Source: Verrucomicrobiota bacterium
Lineage (GTDB): Bacteria; Verrucomicrobiota; Verrucomicrobiia; Verrucomicrobiales; Akkermansiaceae
Direction of reading: 5' to 3'
Length of the DNA stretch: 64,000 bases
NCBI GenBank assembly: GCA_017301995.1
Contig: JAFLEH010000004.1
Location: 62,001-126,000 of the forward strand
Position 1 is the first letter of the stretch. Each line of letters starts with the position of its first letter. Below are positions 37,388 to 46,864 of the stretch, piece after piece. A model generated the notes under the pieces. That model was not told the DNA's origin, did no database searches, and saw only the letters and a list, made by a program, of their open reading frames with translations. A program made the translations under genes and the position numbers.

Positions 37388-39484
37388 ATGAAAGACTTTC
37401 GTGCACCCGACATCCACAACTTCGCCGTGGTGGGCCACGCGACCACCGGTAAAACCCTCCTTTGCGAAGCGATGTTGGTTTGCGCCGGCCGGGTCCAGCG
37501 GGCGGGCACCATCGAACAGGGCAACACGGTTTCCGATTTCCACGCGGACGAAAAGGAACACCACCAATCGGTCCACGCCACGGTGCTGGAGTTCGAGTGG
37601 CAGGGCCGCGAACTGAACGCCATCGACTGTCCCGGGATGCCGGATTTCATCAGCGAGCCGCTGTGCGCCCTGCGCGTGGCCGACTTCGCGCTGATCGTGG
37701 TGAACGCCGTCAATGGCGTGGAAACCGGCGCCGACGAAGTGTGGGCGGCGGCCACCGAGTATGAGATTCCGAAGTGCATCGCGATCAATCTGCTGGACCG
37801 CGAGCATACCCGCTTCGAGGAAACGCTGGAGGAAGCGCGGGATCATTTCGGCACGCGGGTGTTTCCGCTCACGTTGCCGGTGGACGCGGGGCCTGGGTTC
37901 CGTTCGGTGCTCGACGTGATGCGTTCCGAGGTGATCACGTTTGCCGATGACGGCAGCGGAAAATACACCGAGGTTCCGGCCGAGGGTGCGCACCTCGAGC
38001 GCGTCCAGGAGTTGCACCGCCAGTTGATCGAACTGGTCGCCGAATCCGAAGACAGCCTGATGGAGAAATTCTTTGAGGAAGGCACCTTGAGCGAGGAAGA
38101 ACTCCGCGCCCATGTCCACGATGCCGTCCAACAGGGCCTGATTGTGCCGGTTTTCGCCACTTCCGGTGCGCGCAATATCGGCGTGTCCCGGTTGTTGGAT
38201 TTCATCGCCAAATACGGCGCTTCCCCGGCGGATCATCCCACGATCAAGGCGCTGGACAACAACGGCAAGGAAGTGACCGTTTCCCTTGGCGACGGCCAGA
38301 CGGTGGCGTTTGTTTTCAAGACGATGCACGAGGCGCATGTGGGCACGCTTTCCTACTTCCGCGTTTACAGCGGTGACGTTTCCACTGGCAGCGAACTCTA
38401 CAACCCGAACAAGGGCGAAACCGAACGCATCGGCCAGCTCTATCGGGTCAATGGCGCGCACCGCGACCCCGTGGGCACCCTGCACGCCGGCGACATCGGC
38501 GCGGTGGTGAAACTGCGCTCCACCTTGACCGGACACACCCTGTGCGCGTCGTCGCGGCAGGTCACCTTGCCGACAGTGGACTTCCCGGCCGCCAATACCC
38601 GCGGCGCGCTCGTGGCCAAGGCCCGCGGCGACCTCAACAAGCTCGGCGAGGGTCTCTCGATCCTGCGCGAGGAGGACCCGACCTTCGAGTTCCACTTCGA
38701 CCCCGCGCTCGGCCAGACCATCGTTTCCGGCCAAGGCGAGCTGCAGCTCCAGATCATGGCGGAGGAACTCAAACGCCGGTTCAACGTGGAGGTGGACCTC
38801 GTGGAACCCCGTGTTTCCTATCGCGAAACCATCAAGAAACAGGGCGACTCGAAATACCGCCACAAGAAACAGACCGGTGGAGCCGGCCAGTTCGCCGAAG
38901 TCTGGATGCGCGTGGAAAGCCTGCCTTCGGAAAGCGGCATGCACTTCACCAACTCGCTCGTCGGCAGCAACGTGGACCGCGTTTTCGTTCCTTCCGTGGA
39001 GAAAGGCGTCAACACCGCCTGCCAGCACGGCCCCTACGCAGGGTTCCCGGTGACCGACGTGAAAGTGGACTTCTACGATGGCAAACAGCATCCGGTGGAC
39101 TCCAAGGACATCGCGTTCCAGATCGCCGGCAAGGCGGCCTTCAACGAAGCGTTCCTCGCCGCTTCCCCGCGCCTTCTGGAGCCGATCATGCTGCTGCGCA
39201 TCAAGGTGCCCTCCGACTGCGTGGGTGCCGTGATGGCCGACCTCTCCGGCCGCCGCGGCCGCGTGATGGGCATGGAAACGGAAGGCCGCTTCGAAGTGGT
39301 CGTGGCCCAGGTTCCGCAGGCGGAACTCTACAAGTATTCCAGCCAGCTTCGCGCGCTCACGGCCGGTCGCGGCCGCCATCGCGAGCAGTTCGATCACTAC
39401 GAGGAAGTCCCGCACGAACTCGAAGCCAAAATCGTCGCCGAGCACAAGAAGCAGATGGCCGAGCATCACTCGGGTGACGAGTAA
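37388..39484 (+). CDS. Elongation factor G-like protein (EF-G2 type)
   Basis: Translational GTPase paralogue of EF-G, 698 residues. Domains: G domain with P-loop VVGHATTGKTLLCEAM, domain II, III, IV (PRVSYRETIKKQGDSKYRHK, ASPRLLEPIMLLRIKVPS) and V ending in a Glu/His tail. The switch II motif is DCPGMPDF rather than DTPGHVDF, so the catalytic His is replaced by Met. The guanine-specificity motif NKxD appears as NLLD. Such changes mark the EF-G2-like group, whose role is not clear and which is not the main elongation factor. The leader is ccaataccaactgact, A/C-rich without Shine-Dalgarno. nadK follows at 51 bp. Confidence 0.9.
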   Translation: MKDFRAPDIHNFAVVGHATTGKTLLCEAMLVCAGRVQRAGTIEQGNTVSDFHADEKEHHQSVHATVLEFEWQGRELNAIDCPGMPDFISEPLCALRVADFALIVVNAVNGVETGADEVWAAATEYEIPKCIAINLLDREHTRFEETLEEARDHFGTRVFPLTLPVDAGPGFRSVLDVMRSEVITFADDGSGKYTEVPAEGAHLERVQELHRQLIELVAESEDSLMEKFFEEGTLSEEELRAHVHDAVQQGLIVPVFATSGARNIGVSRLLDFIAKYGASPADHPTIKALDNNGKEVTVSLGDGQTVAFVFKTMHEAHVGTLSYFRVYSGDVSTGSELYNPNKGETERIGQLYRVNGAHRDPVGTLHAGDIGAVVKLRSTLTGHTLCASSRQVTLPTVDFPAANTRGALVAKARGDLNKLGEGLSILREEDPTFEFHFDPALGQTIVSGQGELQLQIMAEELKRRFNVEVDLVEPRVSYRETIKKQGDSKYRHKKQTGGAGQFAEVWMRVESLPSESGMHFTNSLVGSNVDRVFVPSVEKGVNTACQHGPYAGFPVTDVKVDFYDGKQHPVDSKDIAFQIAGKAAFNEAFLAASPRLLEPIMLLRIKVPSDCVGAVMADLSGRRGRVMGMETEGRFEVVVAQVPQAELYKYSSQLRALTAGRGRHREQFDHYEEVPHELEAKIVAEHKKQMAEHHSGDE

Positions 39485-39535
39485 TCTCCCGCATTGCGCT
39501 TGCCACGCGGGTCGGGGAAACCTTCACTTGCCGCC

Positions 39536-40393
39536 ATGCCACGCGTCGGAATCCTCGCCAATCCCAACAAACCCGGAGCGCTGCCCACCACGCATGCGCT
39601 CCGGAAGGCGCTCGCCGCTCGCGGGTGCAAGGTGGTGCTGGACTCCCAGACGGCCGCATTGGCGGACGAGGAGGGCGGCGTGCCCGCCGGCGATCTATCC
39701 GATCATGTGGACATCGCCGCGGTGATCGGCGGTGACGGCACCATGCTCGACGCGCTCGCGCGGCTGGGAAATTTCGAAAAGCCGGTGGCTGGAATCAATA
39801 TCGGCCGGCTGGGTTTTCTAACGAGCTGTACCGACGGCGAACTCGACGCGTTCGCCCTGGCGGTCACGGCCGGGCGCTACACCATCAGCCCGCGCTCGTT
39901 GCTGGAGGTCGCGATCCGTCGCTCCGGGAGACCGGACGACGTGTTCACCGCGCTCAACGAAGTGGTTTTGGCCCGCGGCGAAACCGGTCGCCTGGTGTCG
40001 GTCACGGCCAGGGTCAACGGGGAACTCCTCAACCACTACCGGGCGGACGGATTGATCGTGGCGACGCCCACCGGGTCCACCGCCTACTCGCTTTCCGCCG
40101 GCGGCCCGCTGATCGCTCCGTCGGCAGGGGTGTTTGTGATCACGCCGATCTGCCCGCACAGCCTGAGCCAGCGGTCGCTGGTTCTATCGGACGGTGCGGT
40201 GGTGGAGATCGCCCCGGACGGTGCCGTCAGCGAGCCGATGCTGTTCACGGTGGATGGACGTGACACCACCCGCCTGGAACCGGGCGACCGCATCGAGATC
40301 CGCCGCGCCGATCGGGTGCTGCGCCTGCTTGTGTTGGAAGATCGGTCGTTCTACGACGCGCTCCGCGAGAAACTGCGCTGGCAGGGATTGTGA
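39536..40393 (+). CDS. nadK: NAD kinase
   Basis: ATP-dependent NAD kinase making NADP, 285 residues. Motifs: VGILANPNK at the start, the catalytic GGDGTMLDALARL, GINIGRLGFLTS, the NE/D motif (TALNEVVLARGETGR) and VATPTGSTAYSLSAGGPLI. The ATG at 39536 was chosen over an in-frame start at 39494, since MPRVGILANPNK is the family start. A possible -10 (TCACTT, 39524-39529) lies 6 nt before the ATG, so the mRNA may be leaderless. Confidence 0.95.
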   Translation: MPRVGILANPNKPGALPTTHALRKALAARGCKVVLDSQTAALADEEGGVPAGDLSDHVDIAAVIGGDGTMLDALARLGNFEKPVAGINIGRLGFLTSCTDGELDAFALAVTAGRYTISPRSLLEVAIRRSGRPDDVFTALNEVVLARGETGRLVSVTARVNGELLNHYRADGLIVATPTGSTAYSLSAGGPLIAPSAGVFVITPICPHSLSQRSLVLSDGAVVEIAPDGAVSEPMLFTVDGRDTTRLEPGDRIEIRRADRVLRLLVLEDRSFYDALREKLRWQGL

Positions 40394-40559
40394 GGGCTGC
40401 GTAACAGTGTTAGGAACCCTTTTGGGCCGGACGCGAACTCACCTGCGTGAATTCTATCGATTGGAACGAAGACTTGCGGGAAGGGCGGAATGCAGGGTGT
40501 GCGCCGGAAGCGAAAGTTGGCGTCACGCGGGCGCTGGCCGGATTACCGGGCGGCGGATG

Positions 40560-42182
40560 TCAGTTTTTCGTTGGTGCCGGGTTGGGCGGCTTGGGCGGGG
40601 GCGGAAGTCCTAACAATTGGTTTTTGCGGGTATCCGGCAGGTCGGAGGAATTGATCCACGCGATGGCGGCGGGTTTGTCCACGGTGAGCCAGGTCTTTGC
40701 CACGGCCACGGTTTGGTTGACGCGCTGGGTGGGGTCGGAGACGCTTTGCGCCCACTGGATCGCCTGTTCGGGGAAATTCGAGGCGATGGTGCCCGCGAAA
40801 CTGCCGACCGCCCGGTCGCGGGTGGTGCCCACGGGAAGCGAGTCGATCCACTGCGCCGCGGAGTCGGGAGCGTAGCCGCCCCAGGTGCGCGCGATTTGGG
40901 ACACCGCGTTGTCGCGCATGGTGCCTTCGGGAAACGCCGTGGCCCAAGCGGCTGCGGCTACCGGATCGATGTTGGACCATTGGGAAAGGACGGCCATTGA
41001 GGCGCGTTGTTGGGCATCGCCCGGCGGCATTTTGGCGACCGCGGTGGCGGCTTCCTCCGGGGAGTTGGAGGCCCAGTTGGAGGCCATCGCGGTGAACATC
41101 CGGTCGCGCTCGGGGCCGGCGGGGAGGGATTGGAGCCAATCGTAGGCCGAGTAGGGATCCGTGGCTCCCCATTGTCCGGCGATTTTACCTAACAAATCAT
41201 TGCGGACGCCTTCCTGGAAGCTGTTGAGATAGGCCATCGCCCCGCTTGCGTCCGCGCGCATCCATTGCAGGCCCACTTTGCCGAGAGCGGCGATGCGGTC
41301 GGTACTCTCGGGCATGTCGCGGATCCAGCCGATGGCCGCGGAGATATCCGTTTCGCCCCACGCTCCGGCGGCCAGCGCGATCATTTCGTTGCGGGTGGTG
41401 CCCATCGGGAGCGCCATCGCGAAGGCGGCGGCCTGCGAGGGATCTGCCCTAACCAACTGATTCGCCACCCCGCGGATCGCGTTGCGCTGGCCGGCCCCGG
41501 ACGGCAGGGCCATGGCCCACTGCGCGGCCGCGTTGGCATCGGTTCGCGCCCAAAACGATCCCACCATGCCGAGGGCGTCGTTTTTCATCGTGCCGGTTGG
41601 CAGATTGGAAACGAGTTGGGCCGCGGCGACGGCATTCTGGCCCACGAGTTCGGCGATCATGCCCTGCATCACGCCGCGCTGGATGGTGCCGCGCGGCAGT
41701 TCGGAAAGCCATGCGAAGGCACCCTGCGGATCGGTGCGGGCCCATTCCTCGCCGATTCCCCGCAGAGCGGAAATTTTCAGGTCCTCATTGCCGATCGCCA
41801 ACGCCGCGTCGGAGGCCGCCTGGCGGTCGGATCGGGCCCATTTGCGGAAAACCTTGTTGTAGGCGTCCGACCGGGCGCGGAACGATCCCAGTCCGTCGAT
41901 CAATTCGACCGCGCGCTTGAAATCCCCGCTGGCGACCGCCTCGTCGATTTCTTTCTCGCGGGGGCTGCGCTCGTCTTTGCCCGCTTTTGGACGTTCCGAC
42001 GCCTTTGCGGTCGGACCGTTTTGCGCCGGCGAAGCCTCGGCCGCCACCGGACTAACAGACGTGCCGCGTTCAGCGGCGGCTGACGGCAAATGCCGGCCCC
42101 AAGTCGCCTTGCCAACGACCAGGCCCACGCAAATCCCGGAAGCGGCCGGGAGCACGATGAAGAGCAAACGACGCAGTTTCAT
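40560..42182 (-). CDS. Membrane-anchored tandem-repeat protein, about 13 repeats
   Basis: 540 residues: an N-terminal signal anchor (LLFIVLPAASGICVGLVVG), a charged linker (about 35-85), then about 13 back-to-back repeats of 31-34 residues. Examples are ANAAAQWAMALPSGAGQRNA, VAAAAWATAFPEGTMRDNAV and DSAAQWIDSLPVGTTRDRAV. Consensus: xxAAxWxxxLPxGTxRDxAxxxxAxxWxxxDP. It ends in a Pro-rich tail. It is a paralogue of the protein at 34805-36049. A periplasmic solenoid scaffold or binding surface is likely. No enzyme motif is seen and the function is unknown. It lies 64 bp beyond the pyrD stop on the same strand direction. Confidence 0.85.
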   Translation of the reverse strand: MKLRRLLFIVLPAASGICVGLVVGKATWGRHLPSAAAERGTSVSPVAAEASPAQNGPTAKASERPKAGKDERSPREKEIDEAVASGDFKRAVELIDGLGSFRARSDAYNKVFRKWARSDRQAASDAALAIGNEDLKISALRGIGEEWARTDPQGAFAWLSELPRGTIQRGVMQGMIAELVGQNAVAAAQLVSNLPTGTMKNDALGMVGSFWARTDANAAAQWAMALPSGAGQRNAIRGVANQLVRADPSQAAAFAMALPMGTTRNEMIALAAGAWGETDISAAIGWIRDMPESTDRIAALGKVGLQWMRADASGAMAYLNSFQEGVRNDLLGKIAGQWGATDPYSAYDWLQSLPAGPERDRMFTAMASNWASNSPEEAATAVAKMPPGDAQQRASMAVLSQWSNIDPVAAAAWATAFPEGTMRDNAVSQIARTWGGYAPDSAAQWIDSLPVGTTRDRAVGSFAGTIASNFPEQAIQWAQSVSDPTQRVNQTVAVAKTWLTVDKPAAIAWINSSDLPDTRKNQLLGLPPPPKPPNPAPTKN

Positions 42183-42246
42183 GCCCCATCCTACGCGAGG
42201 GTTTCCTCCGGACTTTCACCGCAGGGGATCCGCGGCCTAACCACCA

Positions 42247-43272
42247 TCACAATTCCCGCGCGAGGCTCTTGATGAGCTTCGGTCCCTGATAGATGAACGC
42301 GGTGTAAACCTGTACCAGTGTCGCACCGGCGGCGAGCTTCTCGCGGGCGTCTTCCACGGAGAAAATGCCACCCACGCCAATGATCGGAATCCGTCCGCCC
42401 AAATGGCCCGCGAACGCCCGCAGGACCTCGGTGCTTTTTCTGAATTCCGGCCGTCCGGAAAGCCCGCCGGCCTCGTTGGCTCGGGGGTGTCCCGCCACAG
42501 GGTCACGGTCGAGCGTGGTATTGGTGGCGATCAGCCCGTCCAGTCCTCCATCGAGAAACACTTTGGATAGATCGCGGATGTGGCTTTCGTCGAGATCGGG
42601 AGCCACCTTGAACAACAGTGGCACCTGCCTGCCGTGTTCGGCGGCGAGTTTGAGCTGCTCGCGTTTCAGGGTTTCCAACAGCCGGGCGCTGGCCTCGGGG
42701 CCCTGCAAGTCGCGCAGTCCGGGTGTGTTCGGCGACGACAGATTCACCGCGATGTAGTCCGCCACCGGGTAGGCCTTGCGCAGGCAGGCGAGGTAGTCGT
42801 CCGCCGCGTTTTCGTTAGGAGTGTCCTTGTTTTTCCCGATGTTGAAACCGATCACGCCGCCGAATGTTTTCGACCGCCGGACGTTCGCCACGCCGGCATC
42901 GATTCCGGCGTTGTTGAATCCCATCCGGTTGATGATCGCCTCGTGCTCGATCAACCGGAACAGGCGCGGCTTCGGATTGCCGGGTTGGGGGCGGGGCGTG
43001 ATGGTGCCGATCTCAATGCAGCCGAACCCCAGCCTCCCGAGGGCGTCGATGGTATCCGCCTCCTTGTCCAGTCCGGCGGCCAGGCCGACCCGGTTCGGAA
43101 ACCGGAGGCCCATCACCTCGACCGGGGCCAGGCACTCGTCCGACGGGCTCAGCAGTCCCAGCAAGCCGGATCGTTCCGCCAGGCGCAGACCCGCCATGCT
43201 GATATGGTGGGCGGTTTCCGGATCCAAGCGGAAAAGTGCGGCGCGGGCGAAGGGGTAAAGCGAGTCGATCAC
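42247..43272 (-). CDS. pyrD: Dihydroorotate dehydrogenase (quinone), class 2
   Basis: Inner-membrane flavoenzyme of pyrimidine synthesis, oxidising dihydroorotate with quinone. It has 341 residues from the GTG at 43272 (V-IDSLYPFARAALFRLDPE), matching E. coli PyrD (336 residues, YYPFVRKALFQLDPE). Motifs: PNRVGLAAGLDKEADTID, AVNLSSPNTPGLRDLQ with the catalytic Ser, and IIGVGGIFSVEDAREKL for FMN phosphate. Upstream in-frame ATGs exist but their extra residues have no family character. The N-terminal amphipathic helices that mark class 2 are present. Confidence 0.93.
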   Translation of the reverse strand: MIDSLYPFARAALFRLDPETAHHISMAGLRLAERSGLLGLLSPSDECLAPVEVMGLRFPNRVGLAAGLDKEADTIDALGRLGFGCIEIGTITPRPQPGNPKPRLFRLIEHEAIINRMGFNNAGIDAGVANVRRSKTFGGVIGFNIGKNKDTPNENAADDYLACLRKAYPVADYIAVNLSSPNTPGLRDLQGPEASARLLETLKREQLKLAAEHGRQVPLLFKVAPDLDESHIRDLSKVFLDGGLDGLIATNTTLDRDPVAGHPRANEAGGLSGRPEFRKSTEVLRAFAGHLGGRIPIIGVGGIFSVEDAREKLAAGATLVQVYTAFIYQGPKLIKSLAREL

Positions 43273-43629
43273 GCGCGGATTCTGGCGGCACGGGCGGGCT
43301 TTGTCCACGGCAAGAAAGGACTTGCGAAAACTTTCCGCTGGCGGGCAAACCAAACCCCCGCCCCATGCCGCAGGAGCGTGTGGCATGGGATTTGCTTGAT
43401 GGGTCATGGTGACCGAAAGGACGGAAAGCTTCTCAGCAAAATATGCGCATTGTGACAAAAATGTCAAATCCTGAGCGGATCCGCGAAATTGGAGCATACT
43501 TTGTAAACTCTTGGAAAATCCATTGAAAAGACATCGGTCGCGAAAATAATTAAGAATAATTCTAAAGTTCGTGCGTCTTATCTACGTAGCCTACACGGCA
43601 ACCAAACCAAACAACCAAACATACCAACC
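43273..43629. promoter_or_regulatory. Divergent promoter region between pyrD and the RpoD-like gene
   Basis: Gene-free and AT-rich from about 43430 on. For the sigma gene a candidate promoter is TTGAAA (43524-43529) with TAATTA (43548-43553, 18-nt spacer), which gives a leader of about 70 nt ending in A/C repeats (aaccaaacaaccaaac). Two small palindromes are present: TGACA-N4-TGTCA at 43453-43466 and AGAATAATTCT at 43554-43564. They may bind a regulator, but no protein can be named. Confidence 0.5.
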
Positions 43630-44484
43630 ATGCCACACGAAGCCGAAAGCAGCCTGAAGGTTTACCTGCGGGAGATTGCGAAGACACCTCTCCTGACGGT
43701 AGAGGAGGAGACCGAGCTTGCCGAGCGGATCATGCGGGGCGATGAAGAAGCCCGCTCCCGGATGATTCGCGCCAACCTGCGGTTGGTCGTCAAAATCGCC
43801 CAAGACTACGCGAGCTACGGTCTGCCCGTGACCGATTTGATTTCCGAAGGAAACATCGGCCTGATGAAGGCCGTGGAACGGTTTGACCCGAAACGCGGGG
43901 GCAAACTCTCCACATACGCCGCCTGGTGGATCAAGCAGTCGATCAAGCGCGCGCTGGCCAACCAGTCGAAAACCATCCGCCTGCCGGTCCACATGGTGGA
44001 CAAGATCGCCAAGGTCCGCCGGATCAGCCTGCTCCTCACCGAGGCGCTGGGCCGCGAACCGACCGATCAGGAACTCGCCGAGGAAGTGGGGCTTCCGCGC
44101 CACAAGCTGGCGATGATCAAGCTGGCCTCGCAACGGCCGACATCGCTGGACGCCCCGGTCAACGAGGGCGAGGCCACCGAATACAGCGAGGTGATCGGCG
44201 ACGAACGCGCCGCAAACCCGCTCGACGCGCTGGCCGACAAGAATCTGCACGGTGAACTGGACGGCCTGCTCGGTTTGCTGGACGACCGCGAGCGACGGAT
44301 CATCGACGTGCGTTTCGGTCTCACCGGAGCGAAACCGATGACCCTCGAGGAAGTCGGCACGCTCTTCGGAGTCACCCGCGAACGCATCCGCCAGCTCCAG
44401 AATTCCGCGATCATGAAAATGCGGAAGGCCCTGAGCAAGAAGGACACTCCGAACACCGTCAAAGGCCGCCTGGCCGAGGCGTAA
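43630..44484 (+). CDS. RpoD/SigA-like sigma-70 factor, short form
   Basis: 284-residue group 1/2 sigma factor that lacks region 1.1. Region 1.2 is SSLKVYLREIAKTPLLT. Region 2 shows NLRLVVKIAQDYASYGLPVT and the -10-binding helix STYAAWWIKQSIKRALANQ. Region 3 follows, and region 4 has the helix-turn-helix LEEVGTLFGVTRERIRQLQ. In Verrucomicrobia short factors like this may be the main sigma. The length also fits an RpoS/RpoH-like alternative factor, so the housekeeping role is an inference. It ends at a strong terminator. Confidence 0.9.
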   Translation: MPHEAESSLKVYLREIAKTPLLTVEEETELAERIMRGDEEARSRMIRANLRLVVKIAQDYASYGLPVTDLISEGNIGLMKAVERFDPKRGGKLSTYAAWWIKQSIKRALANQSKTIRLPVHMVDKIAKVRRISLLLTEALGREPTDQELAEEVGLPRHKLAMIKLASQRPTSLDAPVNEGEATEYSEVIGDERAANPLDALADKNLHGELDGLLGLLDDRERRIIDVRFGLTGAKPMTLEEVGTLFGVTRERIRQLQNSAIMKMRKALSKKDTPNTVKGRLAEA

Positions 44485-44511
44485 GGGCTCCGGCGGAGCG
44501 AAGATCACACG

Positions 44512-44548
44512 GCGGATGCGTTCGATGAGAGCGCATCCGCTTATTTTT
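44512..44548 (+). terminator. Rho-independent terminator of the sigma gene
   Basis: 9-bp perfect stem gcggatgcg/cgcatccgc (44512-44520 with 44532-44540), an 11-nt loop, then ttattttt. It overlaps the 3' end of the opposing beta-helix gene by a few bases. Confidence 0.85.
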
Positions 44549-46646
44549 GCCCCTGGCTGACGGCGGGATTTCCCTGGTCGCCCGGCGTTTCGTTGTTTTC
44601 CAGCGAGACGTCATTGCAGTCCTGCTGATAGAGCCAGTTGTCATTTGATCCGTTGGCCAGGCCGCGGTGGGGTGGGGCGTTTGCCGGATAGTCGATGCTG
44701 TTGGAGGCGATCCGGAGGCCGGCGACGTTGTGGATCTGCAGCGGTGCGGTGGTCGTGCGGCCGAAGCGATTGTCAGTGATGGTTAGATTGGTCACGGGTG
44801 TTACGGCGAACCGTTTGCTGTCGCTGCCCCCGCCCGGCGGATGCATGGAAACTCGGATGGTTGCGGCGTCCGGCGGGGATGAGAGGAAACGGTTGCCCCG
44901 GATGGTTAGGTCGCGCGCGAAGGGTCCTTCCATCCACGGTCCCCAGGTTTCGAATTGGATGGTCAGCCCCTCGCCGGTGTTTTGCAGGGTGTTGTTTTCG
45001 ATCAATCCGCCGGGGGAGCCATTGATGAGCGTGCGCTGGAAGTTGTCGTGCAACCAGCATCCCCGAACCACGAATCCTGCGGCGGAGCGTTTGCCGTCCA
45101 TCACCACCAGCGTGAGCGGCGGCAAGTCGGGAGCGGGCTCGAGTTCCACCAGATTCTCGCCCTTGGCCCGGTATTTGTCACCCAGCGCCAGCGACGGCCC
45201 CTCGGGTGCCGGGCGAACCGAAATGACCTTGCTTTTGCCCAGCAATTCGAGCGTGCGCTCGTGCCGGAATTCGATCGCATCACCGGTGGCGTAAGCTCCT
45301 TCCAGAAAATAGCGGTTCCCTGCCTCGCGCGCCACCACCCGGCCGAACTGACCGTGGATGTTGAGGTTGTCGTCGGCTCCGTAAGCGAGTTCACAGCGAT
45401 CGAGAACCGGTCCGCGATCGGTTCCGGCGAGGTGGAAAATATCCGCGCCGAACGCGTGGAGCCGATTGGTATGCGGCCGGCGGGTCGCCCTAACCGTATG
45501 ATAGATGGTTCCTCCTTTGCCGCCCCCCTCGTAAACCGCCATGCCGGGGCTGGACCAGATGTTGCAATTTTCGAACCGCATGCCCTCGCAGCCGGTTGAC
45601 CGCAGCGCGGCGCCGGTTCGCAAGGTTCCCACCACATAATCGCCGGACTTCAGTCTCGGCGGGATCCCGGAGCGTCCGATCTTTCCGATGCGGATTGTCT
45701 TTCCATCGGCACCGAGGCTCCACTCGCCGGGGCTGTGGCGGTGATTGATGAACCCGCCGGCCGGATCATAGAACATCAGCGCGCGGTTGCCCTTGGACTC
45801 CGGTTTGCCATCGGCGGATCTCGGTTCGTAGCCGGGCATTGCGGTGGCGGTGAGTGTCCCGGCTTCGCGATCCACGGCTGTCACCTGTGCTTGGAACCAG
45901 CACGGGATGGTGCAGTCAATGGTTAGGCCGACGGTTTTCACATTGCGGCAGTTCTCAAACAACAGGGCGTGGACCAGAGGGGGCTCGAACCAGAAGGTCG
46001 CGCCATCGGCGGCAATCTCCATGTCCGTTAGTCCGGCGAGCGTGGATTCGCGGCTCCAGTCGGCATGAAACAGATAGTCGCCGGGAGGAACCGTCACTTT
46101 GCCACGCTTGGCGGCCGATGCTTCGCGGATTGTCCGCAGCATGGAGCGCCCGCGTTCGCGCAGCGCTTGTCTTTCCGGTTCGCTCCACTTCGGATAGCCA
46201 TCGGGAAGGGCGGCGTTCCAACGGGAAAGATACGGCTCATCCAGCAGTTCGAACTCCGTCTCCACGGTGACCTTTTCGCGCGGCGCCACCACTTTCATTC
46301 CAACCTCCGCACCCGACGCCAGGTCGAGACAGGCCACATCGAATCCGTGGCGGATGCCGTCGTTGGTTGTTAGATCGCGGCTCCACACGTCTTTTCCCTC
46401 CGCCGTGATGACCACGCGCGCTTCGGCATCGGCCGGAATCTTCCGCAGCCATCCCGCCAGCCGGACGCTTCCGGGGCACCGCGTTTTCCATTGCCTCGCG
46501 GCGGATTCTCCGGGGACCGCGGATATCCGCAGCGTTGAAATCCCGGGTCGAGTGTCCGGATTTCGCGGCGATGTCCCCGCACGGAGATTTTCCGTTGGAA
46601 GACCTATCAAAAATAGGGTGGCGATGCAGGAGCGGATAATGGACAT
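44541..46646 (-). CDS. Secreted right-handed parallel beta-helix protein
   Basis: 701 residues with a signal peptide (MSIIRSCIATLFLIGLPTEN). The middle and C-terminal parts read as stacked beta-helix coils with Asn-rich turns (GCEGMRFENCNIWSSPGMAV, RDLTIRGNRFLSSP, VTNLTITDNRFGR, AGLRIASNSIDYP), the fold of pectate lyases, GH28 and polysaccharide depolymerases. The N-terminal part contains NPCBM-like text (CPGSVRLAGWLRKIPADAEA). The likely activity is carbohydrate cleavage or binding at the cell surface; the catalytic residues cannot be assigned. ATG 46646 was chosen because the signal peptide starts there. Confidence 0.82.
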   Translation of the reverse strand: MSIIRSCIATLFLIGLPTENLRAGTSPRNPDTRPGISTLRISAVPGESAARQWKTRCPGSVRLAGWLRKIPADAEARVVITAEGKDVWSRDLTTNDGIRHGFDVACLDLASGAEVGMKVVAPREKVTVETEFELLDEPYLSRWNAALPDGYPKWSEPERQALRERGRSMLRTIREASAAKRGKVTVPPGDYLFHADWSRESTLAGLTDMEIAADGATFWFEPPLVHALLFENCRNVKTVGLTIDCTIPCWFQAQVTAVDREAGTLTATAMPGYEPRSADGKPESKGNRALMFYDPAGGFINHRHSPGEWSLGADGKTIRIGKIGRSGIPPRLKSGDYVVGTLRTGAALRSTGCEGMRFENCNIWSSPGMAVYEGGGKGGTIYHTVRATRRPHTNRLHAFGADIFHLAGTDRGPVLDRCELAYGADDNLNIHGQFGRVVAREAGNRYFLEGAYATGDAIEFRHERTLELLGKSKVISVRPAPEGPSLALGDKYRAKGENLVELEPAPDLPPLTLVVMDGKRSAAGFVVRGCWLHDNFQRTLINGSPGGLIENNTLQNTGEGLTIQFETWGPWMEGPFARDLTIRGNRFLSSPPDAATIRVSMHPPGGGSDSKRFAVTPVTNLTITDNRFGRTTTAPLQIHNVAGLRIASNSIDYPANAPPHRGLANGSNDNWLYQQDCNDVSLENNETPGDQGNPAVSQGQK

Positions 46647-46864
46647 TTTCACGGCGAATCGTCCGGATGGGCAGCGGACGGGAACCATACGCGCGCGCTG
46701 TCTGCGGGCTGTCATGAGGTCGGGACCCTCTCGGGTGAAATTGCTTGCCGGACGTGAGGTTCGGTTTGATACTGCCGCCACAACGATTGGCGGCGGGTCG
46801 GGGCCGTTGGAGAAGTGCGGCCGGCGCATGTTCGCCATACGTTAGGACGTAGAAGGAATCCACG

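Noticed and set aside
37049..39469. An 806-codon open frame opposite the EF-G paralogue
   Set aside because: Shadow frame; composition unlike any real protein here, while the plus-strand product has all EF-G domains.
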